Of a stretch of 64,000 nucleotides of DNA, positions 8,447 through 18,665 are shown one piece after another. Source of the stretch: Candidatus Persebacteraceae bacterium Df01 (GTDB taxonomy: Bacteria > Pseudomonadota > Gammaproteobacteria > Tethybacterales > Persebacteraceae). A program made the translations under genes and the position numbers. Location of the stretch: positions 369,284 to 433,283 of the forward strand of contig JANQAO010000003.1 of the NCBI GenBank assembly GCA_030386295.1, read 5' to 3'. Every line of letters starts with the position of its first letter. Position 1 is the stretch's first letter. A model generated the notes under the pieces. It ran no database searches and was not told the origin of the DNA. It saw nothing but the letters and a program-made list of their open reading frames with translations.

Positions 8447-9225
8447 TGTCGCGGCTACTCGTTGCCATACCGCTTTTAGTGGCGGCATTGGCTTTGATTA
8501 TCTGGGGAACGCTACCAATGTGGAAGACGACAATGACAATCGTGGTCTTACTCGCAGCATGGGAATGGGCGCGACTAGCCGGTTTTTCCGGCACTGCCAG
8601 CATCGTTTATGTGTTTTTTTTCGCCATTCTTCTCGCCGCTGGCGATACTTTGTTAGCAGGTAATTTACCGGCATCATCTACCGTGTTTGAAAGCGTTTGC
8701 TTTTTCTGGATAGTTGGTGCACCTCTTTATATTTTGTTAAATCGGCGATGGCACCCAACAATTTTTGGCGGCCTGGGTATGGTAATTTTGTTTGCTACTT
8801 GGCATGCCGCAAACACGCTATTTGCGCAAAATTTGTATACACTGCTAGGGGCATTGGCTGTAGTTTGGACAGCCGATACGGCGGCATATGCTGCCGGAAA
8901 AATAGCAGGAAAAACGCCAATGGCACCGACAGTAAGTCCGGGCAAAACGTGGGAAGGATTTTTTGGCGGCATGCTCGCCGTACTATTACTGAGTTATGTA
9001 GCACATAAAACGTTTGAACTGCCGTCGCTATTATTATTGGTATCGGCTTTTGCCTTGCTGGCACTATCAGTGCTGGGGGATTTATTTGAATCCGCCGCCA
9101 AACGCCATGGTGGCGTCAAAGATAGCGGTACATTACTGGGGGGGCACGGTGGTGTACTAGACAGACTGGACGCCATGTTGCCAACATTACCGTTTGCCGC
9201 ACTTTTGTCGCCGTGGCTGATATGA
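8440..9225 (+). CDS. cdsA: Phosphatidate cytidylyltransferase
   Basis: Integral inner-membrane enzyme making CDP-diacylglycerol from phosphatidate and CTP. Several hydrophobic helices span the first 200 residues. The family signature lies near the C-terminus as SAAKRHGGVKDSGTLL followed by GGHGGVLDRLDA, containing the metal- and substrate-binding Asp and Lys residues. Length is 261 aa. The ATG at 8440 lies within the end of uppS (ATG 8446 is an alternative), and the TGA shares an ATGA with dxr. Confidence 0.95.
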   Translation: MLMSRLLVAIPLLVAALALIIWGTLPMWKTTMTIVVLLAAWEWARLAGFSGTASIVYVFFFAILLAAGDTLLAGNLPASSTVFESVCFFWIVGAPLYILLNRRWHPTIFGGLGMVILFATWHAANTLFAQNLYTLLGALAVVWTADTAAYAAGKIAGKTPMAPTVSPGKTWEGFFGGMLAVLLLSYVAHKTFELPSLLLLVSAFALLALSVLGDLFESAAKRHGGVKDSGTLLGGHGGVLDRLDAMLPTLPFAALLSPWLI

Positions 9226-10376
9226 CTCGCCGCCTGTGCGTGCTGGGAGCAACAGGCAGTGTCGGTAGTGCAACACTGGAGATAGCACGCACTCATCCGT
9301 CACGATTTGAGCTTGCCGTTTTAGCGGCTGGAAATGATGACACCACTATGACGCAATTGTGCGCAGAGTTTCGTCCACCGCTAGCAATAATGAATGATGA
9401 AGCGGCGGCACAGCGATTAGACCGTAAATTACGCGCTGAACACATTCCCACTCGCGTGACCGGTGGAACAGAAGCAGTCCGAACTGCACCGCTAGAAGAA
9501 TCTTGTTGTACTGTGGTTGCCGCTATTAGTGGTGCTTGTGGTTTGCCACCGGTACTAACGGCCGCACAAAACGGTTTACGATTGCTGTTAGCCAATAAAG
9601 AAGCACTGGTTATAGCTGGCGAATTGGTTATGAACACGGCACGCGCTAATGGTGCCGAAGTGTTACCTATTGACAGTGAGCATGCGGCACTTTTTGAATT
9701 ACTTGCCGGCAATGACGAATTTGAAAAATTATGGCTTACCGCCTCAGGTGGCGCCTTGTCAAAACTTCCCCTAAACCAATTTGATACGGTTTCTCCGGCA
9801 CAAGTGTTAGCACATCCAACTTGGTCTATGGGACCAAAAATAACCGTTGATTCAGCAACAATGATGAACAAAGCGTTGGAAGTCATAGAAGCCTCCGTAT
9901 TGTTTAGTGCTGCATCGGAAAATATCGGTGTTGTGTTGCATCCGCAGAGTATCGTTCACGCCTTAGTAGAAAAAAACGACGGCTCACTTATTGCCCAGTT
10001 ATCCTCGCCCGACATGCGACAGCCCATTGCCCGTATGCTATCGTGGCCCGATGACAATACCGGCTTTAGGCAATCACCGCCCAAGTGGGAGACATTGTCG
10101 TCTTTAACTTTTGCAAAACCGGAAGCGACACGATACCCTTGTTTGCAGTTAGCGCGAGATGCGCTGGCTATTGGCGGTGCCGCACCCGCAGTATTGTCAG
10201 CCGCAAATGAGGTAGCAGTAACGCGTTTTTTACGCGGTGACATTAAATTTACCCGCATTGCCCACATTAATACCGAAGCGCTTGAGCAATATGCGCATCA
10301 CGCGGCAACTACATTAGAAGATTTATGGGCAGCGGATAGCAGTGCGCGTTTATGGGCAGCGGAGGCAACGGCATGA
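9222..10376 (+). CDS. dxr: 1-deoxy-D-xylulose 5-phosphate reductoisomerase
   Basis: Second enzyme of the MEP isoprenoid pathway; it converts DXP to MEP with NADPH. The N-terminal dinucleotide motif is GATGSVGSATL, then NKEALVIAGELV and the metal-binding segment LPIDSEHAALFE, with the SGGAL and MGPKITVDSATMMNKALE blocks that bind the substrate. I chose ATG 9222, which shares ATGA with the cdsA stop, over an in-frame GTG at 9213; this gives 384 aa. It supplies precursors for uppS and miaA in the same window. Confidence 0.96.
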   Translation: MTRRLCVLGATGSVGSATLEIARTHPSRFELAVLAAGNDDTTMTQLCAEFRPPLAIMNDEAAAQRLDRKLRAEHIPTRVTGGTEAVRTAPLEESCCTVVAAISGACGLPPVLTAAQNGLRLLLANKEALVIAGELVMNTARANGAEVLPIDSEHAALFELLAGNDEFEKLWLTASGGALSKLPLNQFDTVSPAQVLAHPTWSMGPKITVDSATMMNKALEVIEASVLFSAASENIGVVLHPQSIVHALVEKNDGSLIAQLSSPDMRQPIARMLSWPDDNTGFRQSPPKWETLSSLTFAKPEATRYPCLQLARDALAIGGAAPAVLSAANEVAVTRFLRGDIKFTRIAHINTEALEQYAHHAATTLEDLWAADSSARLWAAEATA

Positions 10377-11707
10377 CAACGCTGTTAGCTTTTGCTGCAA
10401 TGATTATGCTGGTGGTAGCTGTACACGAATGGGGACACTATCTGGCAGCACGCTATTTTGGTGTGCGCGTGTTGCGTTTTTCAGTTGGATTTGGTTCACC
10501 TCTACTCAAAAAAACAGACACGAATGGTACAGAATGGGTACTCGCACCAATTCCACTTGGTGGTTATGTGCGCTTGCTAGACAAACACACCGCCGAAAGC
10601 ATGCCGGATGCCAATACGCAACAGACAATGGAAGCGCAAAGTAATTGGGCGCGTTTTGTGATTTATGCTGCCGGACCGATGGCTAACATCGTGCTTGCTT
10701 TTATTGTTTTAACCGGCGTGTTGATGGCAGGAGAAAGCGGTCTGTTGGCTCGCATTGGCAAAGTAGAAATCAATTCTCCAGCCATGCAAGCGGGGTTAGC
10801 TGGGGGGGACGACATTATGCGTATCAACGGTCAAAAAACCATGCTATGGCGACAGGCACTGCCAGCCATGGCAAATGCGGTGGTTTCAGGTCAAGCTATG
10901 AAAATAGAAACCGACAGTGGCGTTTACACTATTCCTGCTGGCACATTGCTACCGGCGGCGGTAGAAGAGGAATTTCTAAAAGCAGTGGGGACATACCCCG
11001 ACGTTAGCTATTTAACGCCAGTTATTACCGCAGTAGCGCCAGATTCAGCTGCTGCTGCTGCCGGCATTGTTCCCGGTGACACCATTGTTGCAGTAAATGA
11101 CACGGTTGTTGAAGACTGGCAGGATTTGGTAGATGTAGTGAAAGGACGAGCAGGAATGCCAACTCCCATCATCCTGTGGCGCGACAGCGTTGCCATTACG
11201 GTAATGGCAACGCTAGCGACAGCACAAATTGGCAGACAAGTAATTGGTCGCTTAGGCGTTTCGCCGTCTGTGTCATTGGAAAAAATGAACGCGCTATTAG
11301 TAACAGTGCAACTGGGACCGTTCGCTGCATTAGCGCAAGCTGCGAAAAGAACCAGTCGCGATGCCATTGGCACATTTGCGTTTTTGGGGCGAATTTTAAG
11401 CGGCGATTTATCGTTGCAAAAGAATGTTAGTGGCCCCGTAGGAATTGCCGTAGGTGCAGGTGCAGCAGCCAATGCCGGTTTCATCGCTTGGTGGGGCTTT
11501 GTCGCGCTCATTTCCATTAGCTTGGCGGTATTCAACTTGCTGCCGTTGCCGCTACTGGATGGCGGACAGATGGTAATTTGTATAGTACAATCTATCATTC
11601 GGCGGCCACTCCCTGACAAAATAATCGGCATTATTGATCGGCTAGGAATCGCATTATTATTATGTATGATGGGAGGGATTATTTTTCTTGATCTCGCAAA
11701 ATTATGA
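10373..11707 (+). CDS. rseP: Site-2 intramembrane zinc protease RseP
   Basis: Cleaves the anti-sigma factor RseA and remnant signal peptides within the inner membrane. The zinc motif HEWGH is at residues 18-22 in the first helix, and the third metal ligand is in the LPLPLLDGGQ motif of a C-terminal helix. Two PDZ domains lie between, around the LARIGKVEINSPA and VITAVAPDSAAAA stretches. I chose ATG 10373 (ATGA overlap with dxr) over a longer frame inside dxr. Length is 444 aa. dxr-rseP-bamA is the standard gammaproteobacterial order. Confidence 0.95.
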   Translation: MTTLLAFAAMIMLVVAVHEWGHYLAARYFGVRVLRFSVGFGSPLLKKTDTNGTEWVLAPIPLGGYVRLLDKHTAESMPDANTQQTMEAQSNWARFVIYAAGPMANIVLAFIVLTGVLMAGESGLLARIGKVEINSPAMQAGLAGGDDIMRINGQKTMLWRQALPAMANAVVSGQAMKIETDSGVYTIPAGTLLPAAVEEEFLKAVGTYPDVSYLTPVITAVAPDSAAAAAGIVPGDTIVAVNDTVVEDWQDLVDVVKGRAGMPTPIILWRDSVAITVMATLATAQIGRQVIGRLGVSPSVSLEKMNALLVTVQLGPFAALAQAAKRTSRDAIGTFAFLGRILSGDLSLQKNVSGPVGIAVGAGAAANAGFIAWWGFVALISISLAVFNLLPLPLLDGGQMVICIVQSIIRRPLPDKIIGIIDRLGIALLLCMMGGIIFLDLAKL

Positions 11708-13995
11708 AAATATCTAAGTTTTTGACACTGATAGTTAATTTTTTAGCGTGTTCCATATTACTATGGTCAGCGCCAGCAACTGCTCAATCTTTTGAGCCTT
11801 TTATCGTGAAAGATATTCGTGTTGATGGCTTGCGACGATTTGATCCTGGGGTAGTGTTTAGCCGGTTAGATGTAGAAATTGGCGACACACTAACCGAAGA
11901 GCAGGCGGACGATATTATTAATAAATTGTTTGGAAGTGGTTTCTTTCGCTCCGTAGATGTACTACGCAACGATGATGTATTGGTCGTTGCAGTGGAGGAA
12001 AACCCCACTATCGCCGAGGTAGCTTTTTCGGGAACAGATGACTTACCTAAAGGAACTTTGGAAAACATGCTCAAGCAAGCCGGCATTGTAAAAGCGCGCG
12101 TTTATGACCCAGCACTGACAGATGCCGCAACGACAGCACTTAAGTCCATTTATAAAGAGCGCAGTTTTTATCAAGTGAAAGTAGAAACGGTAGCATCACC
12201 GCTACCACGTAACCGTATTGCGCTACTGTTTAATGTGGATGAAGGACCGCAGGCGATTATTCGTTCAATTAAGTTCTCCGGTAGTGAACAATTTTCTTCT
12301 TGGACGATAAAGCGGCAGATGAATTTGGAAACACGTGGCCTGCTTAATTATTTCAGCGATAATTATCTGTTTTCAGAAAGCCGTTTAAAATCTGATTTGC
12401 AGCGCATTCGTACACTTTATTTGGGAGCTGGGTATTTGCGTTTTGAAGTAGAGTCAGAAGAAGTGGAAGTGTCGGCCGACAAACGCTACATTGATATTCG
12501 TATTCGACTAAACGAAGGCGGACGCTATGCAGTAAACGAAGCCGTTTTTGCCGGCGAACTACCTCCCGAGGTAAGTGAAGATAATCTGCGTGAACTAGTG
12601 GAACAAGTGCCCGGCGAATTATTCAGCAGCCAAGCAACTGGAGAAACAGTGGAACGCATACGCAACTTGCTAGGTGATTTGGGTTATGCCAACGCCAACG
12701 TATCTTATACAAACCAATTAAACGATGATGACTTAACTGTACTGGTAACCTACAAAATTAATCCCGGTCCGGTAATATACGTGCGCAATATCAATATTGT
12801 CGGCAACGAGCGGACACGTGACGAAGTGATTCGGCGTGAATTACAACAATATGAGCGCGAGCGTTATTCGCTTACTAAAATCAACCGTTCACAACGACGG
12901 GTGCGGCGATTGGGGTATTTCACTAGCGTTAATGTTAGCGAAAAAAATGTGGCTGGCCATACTGACGAAGTAGATTTGACGATAGAAGTCAAAGAAGCCA
13001 GTGTTGGCCATTTCAAAATTGGCGGCGGCTTTTCCACTGATAACGAGCTGTCTTTTGACGCCGGCTTAGACACTCCTAATATCTTTGGTAGCGGCAATGA
13101 CTTTCGCACCGATCTTTCTTGGGGTGACACTGATAAAGATTTATCTTTAGAATTGGATGAGTTCTATCATACCGATGAGGGAATATCTCGCCACATAGGC
13201 ATAAGTTTTGGTGACAGCTCGTCCAGTGACAACTCTTCCTCTTACAGTATCGACGGTTTTGCTGCCGAGTATGGCTACGGCATTCCCTATTCGGATGACG
13301 GCAAATATTTTCTCTATTTATCCTATGAAAAAATTAAAGTCAATCGTGCCAGCGCTTACACTAATTTCACCGATAAGCACGGCAATAATTTAGATTTACT
13401 GGTAATCAAATACGGATTAACACACGATACCCGTTCCTCTTATTACTCGCCCACGGACGGTCATCGGATTCAGGTAAACAGTGATTTAGCTATACCACCG
13501 CTAGATTTAAAATATTACACGATGGAATATGCACACGACTACTATTATGATATGGCGCGATGGCCGGCACGTCCTATTTTACATTTGGAATTGGGCGCAG
13601 GATTTGGCGATAGTTATGGCGGTGACATATACCCCTTTTATGAGCGCTTTTTTGTCGGTGGAACAGGCACCTTACGCGGATTTGACAGCAATTCCGTTGG
13701 TTATGCCAAAGACAGCTCTGGCAACTCACTGGGCGGTAAAAGCCGCTTATACGGCACAGTAGAATTTGCCATAGATACCAAGCTCTTTGACACGCAAAAA
13801 ATTGACTTAGCACCATATCTGGACTTTGGCTCGGTAGGTGAAACAACTAGCAAACTAGGCGATTTTCGCGTGTCCGCCGGTATGGAAATTCGCTGGACAT
13901 CTCCCATTGGACCGTTAAAATTTTCGTGGGGTAAGGCTCTAAAAAGCAAATCCGATGACAAGCTACAAGATTTACAATTTTCAATCAGTTACTAA
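11704..13995 (+). CDS. bamA: Outer membrane protein assembly factor BamA
   Basis: Central Omp85 pore of the BAM complex, which folds beta-barrel proteins into the outer membrane. A signal peptide ends at about APATAQS, then five POTRA modules (the first starts FIVKDIRVDGLRRFDPGVV), then a 16-strand barrel. The barrel has the lid-loop VRGF-equivalent in GTGTLRGFDS and ends in QFSISY, with the terminal aromatic typical of outer-membrane proteins. Length is 763 aa. The start overlaps the rseP stop (ATGA). It is followed by its periplasmic chaperone partner Skp. Confidence 0.97.
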   Translation: MKISKFLTLIVNFLACSILLWSAPATAQSFEPFIVKDIRVDGLRRFDPGVVFSRLDVEIGDTLTEEQADDIINKLFGSGFFRSVDVLRNDDVLVVAVEENPTIAEVAFSGTDDLPKGTLENMLKQAGIVKARVYDPALTDAATTALKSIYKERSFYQVKVETVASPLPRNRIALLFNVDEGPQAIIRSIKFSGSEQFSSWTIKRQMNLETRGLLNYFSDNYLFSESRLKSDLQRIRTLYLGAGYLRFEVESEEVEVSADKRYIDIRIRLNEGGRYAVNEAVFAGELPPEVSEDNLRELVEQVPGELFSSQATGETVERIRNLLGDLGYANANVSYTNQLNDDDLTVLVTYKINPGPVIYVRNINIVGNERTRDEVIRRELQQYERERYSLTKINRSQRRVRRLGYFTSVNVSEKNVAGHTDEVDLTIEVKEASVGHFKIGGGFSTDNELSFDAGLDTPNIFGSGNDFRTDLSWGDTDKDLSLELDEFYHTDEGISRHIGISFGDSSSSDNSSSYSIDGFAAEYGYGIPYSDDGKYFLYLSYEKIKVNRASAYTNFTDKHGNNLDLLVIKYGLTHDTRSSYYSPTDGHRIQVNSDLAIPPLDLKYYTMEYAHDYYYDMARWPARPILHLELGAGFGDSYGGDIYPFYERFFVGGTGTLRGFDSNSVGYAKDSSGNSLGGKSRLYGTVEFAIDTKLFDTQKIDLAPYLDFGSVGETTSKLGDFRVSAGMEIRWTSPIGPLKFSWGKALKSKSDDKLQDLQFSISY

Positions 13996-14028
13996 GTTTT
14001 ATCATTAATTTAAATAGGTAATATTATT

Positions 14029-14598
14029 ATGAAAATAAAAACAGCGATATTGATAACAGCACTAACCATTGCCATAAGTGGGGGAGCGCAGGCACAGGAA
14101 AGCCAAGTTGCCTTTGTCAATTTTGAACGTATTTATCAAGAATCTAAAGTAGTCAAAGCAGTGCGCGACGAAATTAATGTTACTTTTCGCTCCCGCGAAA
14201 AAAAACTGGAAGAACAGGGAGACAAATTGCGCGCTTTGCAGGAAGAATTGCAAAAAGAATCACTCACATTTAGCGAGGCTCAAAAAGAATCACGCATCAG
14301 CGAGATAGAGCAAAAAGGGCGGCAATTCGAACGTGACCGGCGGGCCTTGCTAGAAGACCGCGGTGCCATGTTGCAGGAACAACGGCGAACGCTAGACGTG
14401 GAAATCGCAAAAATCATAGAGGCCATTGCACGAGAGAAAAAATACAGCATGGTACTTAATCCGTACTTGACCTTGCCGATTTCTGACAACCGCACGCTAA
14501 CACACAATATTTTGCTGTACGCAGACGCCAGCGCAGATATTACCGGTGATGTCATTGAACGTTTTGACAAGCAGGCACGGTTGAATATTTCACAGTAA
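14029..14598 (+). CDS. skp: Periplasmic chaperone Skp/OmpH
   Basis: Holds unfolded outer-membrane proteins on their way to BAM. A cleavable signal peptide (about 23 residues, ending GGAQAQE) precedes the conserved [13 protein letters not shown] strand. Residues 45-130 form a long charged coiled coil, which in the family makes the tentacles of a trimeric jellyfish shape. Length is 189 aa. It lies 33 bp after bamA with an AGG-type ribosome site, and 10 bp before lpxD, so it belongs to the envelope operon. Confidence 0.93.
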   Translation: MKIKTAILITALTIAISGGAQAQESQVAFVNFERIYQESKVVKAVRDEINVTFRSREKKLEEQGDKLRALQEELQKESLTFSEAQKESRISEIEQKGRQFERDRRALLEDRGAMLQEQRRTLDVEIAKIIEAIAREKKYSMVLNPYLTLPISDNRTLTHNILLYADASADITGDVIERFDKQARLNISQ

Positions 14599-14608
14599 CC
14601 GTACCCAC

Positions 14609-15589
14609 ATGCCCTCTCTCACCGATATTGCCAAACAATTGGGCGGCTCTGTTATCGGTGATGGTACAGTAGCGATTGATGGCGTGGCTTCGTTGACCAG
14701 CGCACAACGACAACACTTGGCCTTTTATGAATCCCCTGCTCACAAAGATAAACTAGCACGCTCTAAAGCTGGGGCATTACTTGTTGACCAAACCTGCGCC
14801 GAAATTGATACCCGTCCACGCTGGGTCGTAAAATCTGCGCCACGACTGCATTTTGCACGACTCGCACAATGGTTACACGCTCCTCAAAAACCAGTGCCGG
14901 GTATTCACGCCACAGCCAGAATTTCAGGCAATGCCACAGTACATGAAACCGCAACGATTGATGAAAATGCTGTTATCGGTGCCCAAACTCAAATTGGTCG
15001 CAACTGTATCATCGGTGCTGGTGCCGTCGTAGGAAAAAACGCGGTAGTCGGAGATGAATCAATATTGCATCCACGCGCCGTTTTGCACGCAAATACGGTT
15101 GTGGGGCGGCGCTGTTTGATTCACAGTGGCGCCGTGTTGGGAACAGACGGCTTTGGTTTTGTGCGTGATGAGCACGGACGGCAGTACAAAATTCCACAGT
15201 TAGGTAGCTTACGACTGGGCGATGATGTTGAAGTTGGTGCCAACAGCGCCATTGACCGCGGAACACTGGATGACACCGTTATCGGCAATAGGGTCAAAAT
15301 AGACAATTTAGTACAAATCGGCCACAATGTGCAAATTGGTGATGATACCGTTATTTGCGGTTGCGTTGGTATTGCAGGAAGCGCTACTATCGGTAACGGC
15401 TGCATGATTGGCGGCGGTGCTGGCATTATAGGACATATCACTATTGGTGATGGTGCCATGATTGCTGCCCGAGCAACAGTAACGCACTCGGTACCAGCCG
15501 GACAGGCTGTCTCTTCTATCTGGCCGGCGATGCCTATTACGCAATGGCGGCGGCTAGTAGCAACCATGCGGCGGCGCTTTCTCAACTAA
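14609..15589 (+). CDS. lpxD: UDP-3-O-(3-hydroxyacyl)glucosamine N-acyltransferase
   Basis: Third step of lipid A synthesis: N-acylation of UDP-3-O-acyl-glucosamine by hydroxyacyl-ACP. An N-terminal alpha/beta domain (residues 1-95, with the [11 protein letters not shown] stretch) precedes a left-handed beta-helix of hexapeptide repeats ([14 protein letters not shown] and similar, to about residue 295). The catalytic-His region is [14 protein letters not shown]. Length is 326 aa. The ATG follows the skp stop by 10 bp. Confidence 0.95.
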   Translation: MPSLTDIAKQLGGSVIGDGTVAIDGVASLTSAQRQHLAFYESPAHKDKLARSKAGALLVDQTCAEIDTRPRWVVKSAPRLHFARLAQWLHAPQKPVPGIHATARISGNATVHETATIDENAVIGAQTQIGRNCIIGAGAVVGKNAVVGDESILHPRAVLHANTVVGRRCLIHSGAVLGTDGFGFVRDEHGRQYKIPQLGSLRLGDDVEVGANSAIDRGTLDDTVIGNRVKIDNLVQIGHNVQIGDDTVICGCVGIAGSATIGNGCMIGGGAGIIGHITIGDGAMIAARATVTHSVPAGQAVSSIWPAMPITQWRRLVATMRRRFLN

Positions 15590-15619
15590 TTTATATAATC
15601 AGAAAATGGAACGACAACA

Positions 15620-16078
15620 ATGAGCGCAGAAATCAACAATACTGACGGCAACTTGATATTGCAGGCTTTACCTCATCGCCATCCTTTTCTATTTGTGGAC
15701 AAGGTGCTCTCTTATGAATCAGGAAAATCCATTGTCGCGCAAAAAAATGTGAGTATTTCTGAACCCTGCTTTGCTGGACATTTTCCAGAAATGCCGGTTT
15801 TGCCCGGAGTTATTATTATTGAAGCACTCGCACAAGCGAGCGCGGTGCTGTCTTATTTATCTCGTGACGATACCGAGACGGATAGCTCTAATTATTTTTA
15901 TCTTGCCGGAGTGGACAAGTGCCGTTTTCGCCGCATGGTAGTACCAGGTGATACGCTGATACTACACTGTGCTTTACAGCGACATGCTAGAAACTTATTT
16001 CGTTTTAACACCCGCGCCGAGGTCAATGGCACAGTAGCTTGTGAGGCGCAGTTGTTAGCTGCACGCCAGAACGATTAA
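15620..16078 (+). CDS. fabZ: 3-hydroxyacyl-ACP dehydratase FabZ
   Basis: Dehydrates 3-hydroxyacyl-ACP in fatty-acid elongation; it competes with LpxA and LpxD for the same acyl pool, which explains its place between them. Hot-dog fold signature: LPHRHPFLFVDKV, then AGHFPEMPVLPGV with the catalytic His at residue 54 and Glu at 68. Length is 152 aa. The gene starts 30 bp after lpxD and ends 5 bp before lpxA. Confidence 0.96.
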   Translation: MSAEINNTDGNLILQALPHRHPFLFVDKVLSYESGKSIVAQKNVSISEPCFAGHFPEMPVLPGVIIIEALAQASAVLSYLSRDDTETDSSNYFYLAGVDKCRFRRMVVPGDTLILHCALQRHARNLFRFNTRAEVNGTVACEAQLLAARQND

Positions 16079-16083
16079 TTGTT

Positions 16084-16881
16084 ATGACGACTATAGAAAC
16101 AGGCGCTTTTGTTGCTCCCACCGCTGAGCTAGCAGACGATGTTGTCATTGGTCGTAACGCCATCGTTGAAGCCGGTTGCAACATTGAATCCGGTAGTCGC
16201 GTGGGCGCACATTCAATTATTTGGCGCGGTACACATATCGGCAAAAACAATCGCATTTTTCCGTTTTGCTCCATTGGCGCCGAGCCACAGGACAAAAAGT
16301 TTAAGGGTGAAGAAACAACATTACTCGTCGGCGACGACAACACCATTCGCGAATATTGTTCATTTAATCGCGGCACAGCACTCGGCGGTGGACAAACGCG
16401 GATTGGCAACGGCAATTGGGTAATGGCTTATGTGCATGTCGCACACGATTGTTGTATTGGCAACAATACCATCATCTCTAATTGCGCGCAATTTTCCGGT
16501 CACGTAGAAATTGACGATAGTGCGATTATCGGTGGCGGTTCGTTGTTTCACCAATTTCGCCATGTTGGTGCTGGCGCCATGGTGGGTGGCGGAGAAGCCA
16601 TCCGACAGGATATTCCACCATACGCTTTATTCGCCCGCGGCACTATAGCTGTCAATACTGAAGGGATGCGACGCAACGGCTTTTCCTCACACACCATTGT
16701 CCGCATGAAAGCAGCCTTTCGCTGCTTATACCGTGCTGATTTACCGCTCGCTCAAGCGCAACAACACATTACCCTCATGGCTGATGAAGAAAATGACGAT
16801 ACGGCGGTAGCATTGCGGAAATTAGCTGATTTTTTGCAGCTAGACAAACTAGAACTTATGCGCCCCACCGTGCGCGCATGA
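16084..16881 (+). CDS. lpxA: UDP-N-acetylglucosamine O-acyltransferase
   Basis: First committed step of lipid A: transfers 3-hydroxyacyl from ACP to the 3-OH of UDP-GlcNAc. Left-handed beta-helix of hexapeptide repeats, followed by the C-terminal helical domain (VRMKAAFRCLYRADLPL). The catalytic His is H121 in YVHVAHDCC, and the acyl-ruler region follows. Length is 265 aa, normal. It shares an ATGA with lpxB. Confidence 0.96.
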   Translation: MTTIETGAFVAPTAELADDVVIGRNAIVEAGCNIESGSRVGAHSIIWRGTHIGKNNRIFPFCSIGAEPQDKKFKGEETTLLVGDDNTIREYCSFNRGTALGGGQTRIGNGNWVMAYVHVAHDCCIGNNTIISNCAQFSGHVEIDDSAIIGGGSLFHQFRHVGAGAMVGGGEAIRQDIPPYALFARGTIAVNTEGMRRNGFSSHTIVRMKAAFRCLYRADLPLAQAQQHITLMADEENDDTAVALRKLADFLQLDKLELMRPTVRA

Positions 16882-18002
16882 CCGATATTGTCATGGCCGC
16901 CGGCGAGGCATCCGGTGACTGGCTGGCAGCACAGTTAGCCAATGACTTGCGGCGATTGCGCCCCGACATTCACATTGCCGGCGTAGGCGGTCCCCTCATG
17001 CGGGCAGCAGGCGTAGAACTCCTTGCTGATTGCGCACCACTTTCAGTGATGGGCTATTGGGACGCCATTAAACGATTGCCTGCTATTTTATCTGTACGCC
17101 GGCGCTTGCTGGCGGCAATACAAAACCGCCGTCCTGCGTTATTTATCGGCATAGACGCCCCTGATTTCAATTTAGGTGTATCACAGCGGGCGCACAGCTG
17201 GGGAATAAAAACAGCACAATACGTCAGCCCTAGCGTTTGGATGTGGAGAGCTAATCGCATTCAAAACATTCGTCTCGCTGTTGATTCTGTTTTGTGCTTA
17301 TTTCCTTTTGAGCTGGCTTACTATGAAAAAAGCGGCGTTACTGCCCATTTTGTTGGTCATCCAGCAGCGAAAACACCAGTGCCGGATAGAGCACGCGCAC
17401 GCGCCGCATTAAGTATTTCCGATAATGAGCGAGTGATTGCGTTGATGCCCGGTAGCCGTTCTACTGAGTTGCGGCAACATTTGCCATTGTTTGCTGAAAC
17501 GATTCGGCGCTTATCAGAAATATCAGAAACGGCACGAAAAAATGGACGATTGATTGCTTTAGCCACCGATGAATTGTCCGCAAAAAATATACGCATCGGC
17601 TTGCCCAGCGTTGAAGTCCGTGTGGGCGCGACTCAAGAGATATTAGCAGCTGCCGATGTGGCTATGGTCAAATCTGGCACATCCACTTTGCAAGCAGCAC
17701 TACTTGGCGTGCCGATGGTCATTGTTTATAAATTGTCAACTGTAGCTCACGCGGTAGGTGCGTGGAGACAATTCCGATTACCATTTTTTGGGCTGCCAAA
17801 TATTTTGTGTGGACGTTTTGTGGTACCAGAATTACTACAAAATGAATTTCAGCCCGTTACAGTAGCGACCGAGCTAAAACGCTTACTTGAATATGAACAG
17901 TACCAAACCTCACAAACAGCAGCATTTACAGATATTCGTCAGCGACTGGCCAATGTTGAGGAAATGGCAGCAGCAAAAGCTACACTGGCTATGTTGCCAT
18001 GA
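16878..18002 (+). CDS. lpxB: Lipid-A-disaccharide synthase
   Basis: GT19 glycosyltransferase that joins UDP-2,3-diacylglucosamine and lipid X into the disaccharide of lipid A at the inner membrane. Motifs are AGEASGDWLAAQL at the N-terminus, IGIDAPDFNLGV, YVSPSVWMWRANR, and the C-terminal nucleotide-binding MVKSGTSTLQAALLGVPMVI and ILCGRFVVPELLQNE. Length is 374 aa. It overlaps lpxA and rnhB by ATGA at both ends, as in many gammaproteobacteria. Confidence 0.96.
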   Translation: MTDIVMAAGEASGDWLAAQLANDLRRLRPDIHIAGVGGPLMRAAGVELLADCAPLSVMGYWDAIKRLPAILSVRRRLLAAIQNRRPALFIGIDAPDFNLGVSQRAHSWGIKTAQYVSPSVWMWRANRIQNIRLAVDSVLCLFPFELAYYEKSGVTAHFVGHPAAKTPVPDRARARAALSISDNERVIALMPGSRSTELRQHLPLFAETIRRLSEISETARKNGRLIALATDELSAKNIRIGLPSVEVRVGATQEILAAADVAMVKSGTSTLQAALLGVPMVIVYKLSTVAHAVGAWRQFRLPFFGLPNILCGRFVVPELLQNEFQPVTVATELKRLLEYEQYQTSQTAAFTDIRQRLANVEEMAAAKATLAMLP

Positions 18003-18580
18003 GCAAAATATTAATATGTGGAGTGGACGAAGCTGGACGTGGTCCGTTAGCAGGGCCAGTGGTAGCCGCTGCGGTAGTATTAGGTGGCAATATTATTGAA
18101 GGCCTGCGCGATTCTAAAAAACTCAGCAATGCACAACGACGACGTTTGGCACCGCGTATTCGCGACCATTGTTTATCTTATGCACTTGGCGTTTCTACTG
18201 TAGAAGAAATTGACCACTACAATATTCGGCGAGCGACGATGTTTGCTATGCAACGGGCGGTAAGTGGTATTATCGTTTGTCCCGATGAAGTATTAGTAGA
18301 CGGAGATTTTGTTCCTGATTTTCCATATCCGTCTAAACCCTTGATTGGCGGCGACAACTTGGTTGAAGAAATTATGGCGGCTTCTATTCTCGCCAAAACA
18401 ATGCGCGACGACATCATGCTCAAATATGACGCCGACTATCCAATTTATGGTTTTGCACAACACAAAGGATATTGCACAACCACACACCTGCAGGCATTAG
18501 CAGAAAATGGTCCCTGCCCTATTCATCGCCACAGCTTTGCTCCAGTAAAAAAAGCAATGGTAGTGCGCAAAGAACCATAA
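17999..18580 (+). CDS. rnhB: Ribonuclease HII
   Basis: Cuts RNA of RNA/DNA hybrids and removes misincorporated ribonucleotides. The catalytic acidic pair is D10-E11 in GVDEAGRGPLAGPVV; a third Asp lies in EVLVDGDFVP and a fourth in ILAKTMRDDIM. Length is 193 aa. It is the last gene of the envelope operon. Downstream, 18581-18665 is AT-rich with T-runs but without a convincing GC stem, so I could not define a classical terminator before the convergent ptsI. Confidence 0.95.
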   Translation: MSKILICGVDEAGRGPLAGPVVAAAVVLGGNIIEGLRDSKKLSNAQRRRLAPRIRDHCLSYALGVSTVEEIDHYNIRRATMFAMQRAVSGIIVCPDEVLVDGDFVPDFPYPSKPLIGGDNLVEEIMAASILAKTMRDDIMLKYDADYPIYGFAQHKGYCTTTHLQALAENGPCPIHRHSFAPVKKAMVVRKEP

Positions 18581-18665
18581 CAATTGTGTTTTTAGAAAGC
18601 AATATATAAAATTCAAGTTGGCTAATTGTTAAATGTTTTTTTTACTTTTTAATCGTTCCTTAAAT

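Noticed and set aside
11008-11631. 207-codon minus-strand ORF opposite rseP
   Set aside because: It lies wholly within rseP, has no ribosome site and shows composition typical of an antisense shadow.
18581-18665. Rho-independent terminator after rnhB
   Set aside because: T-runs are present but no GC-rich stem precedes them, so I did not list one.
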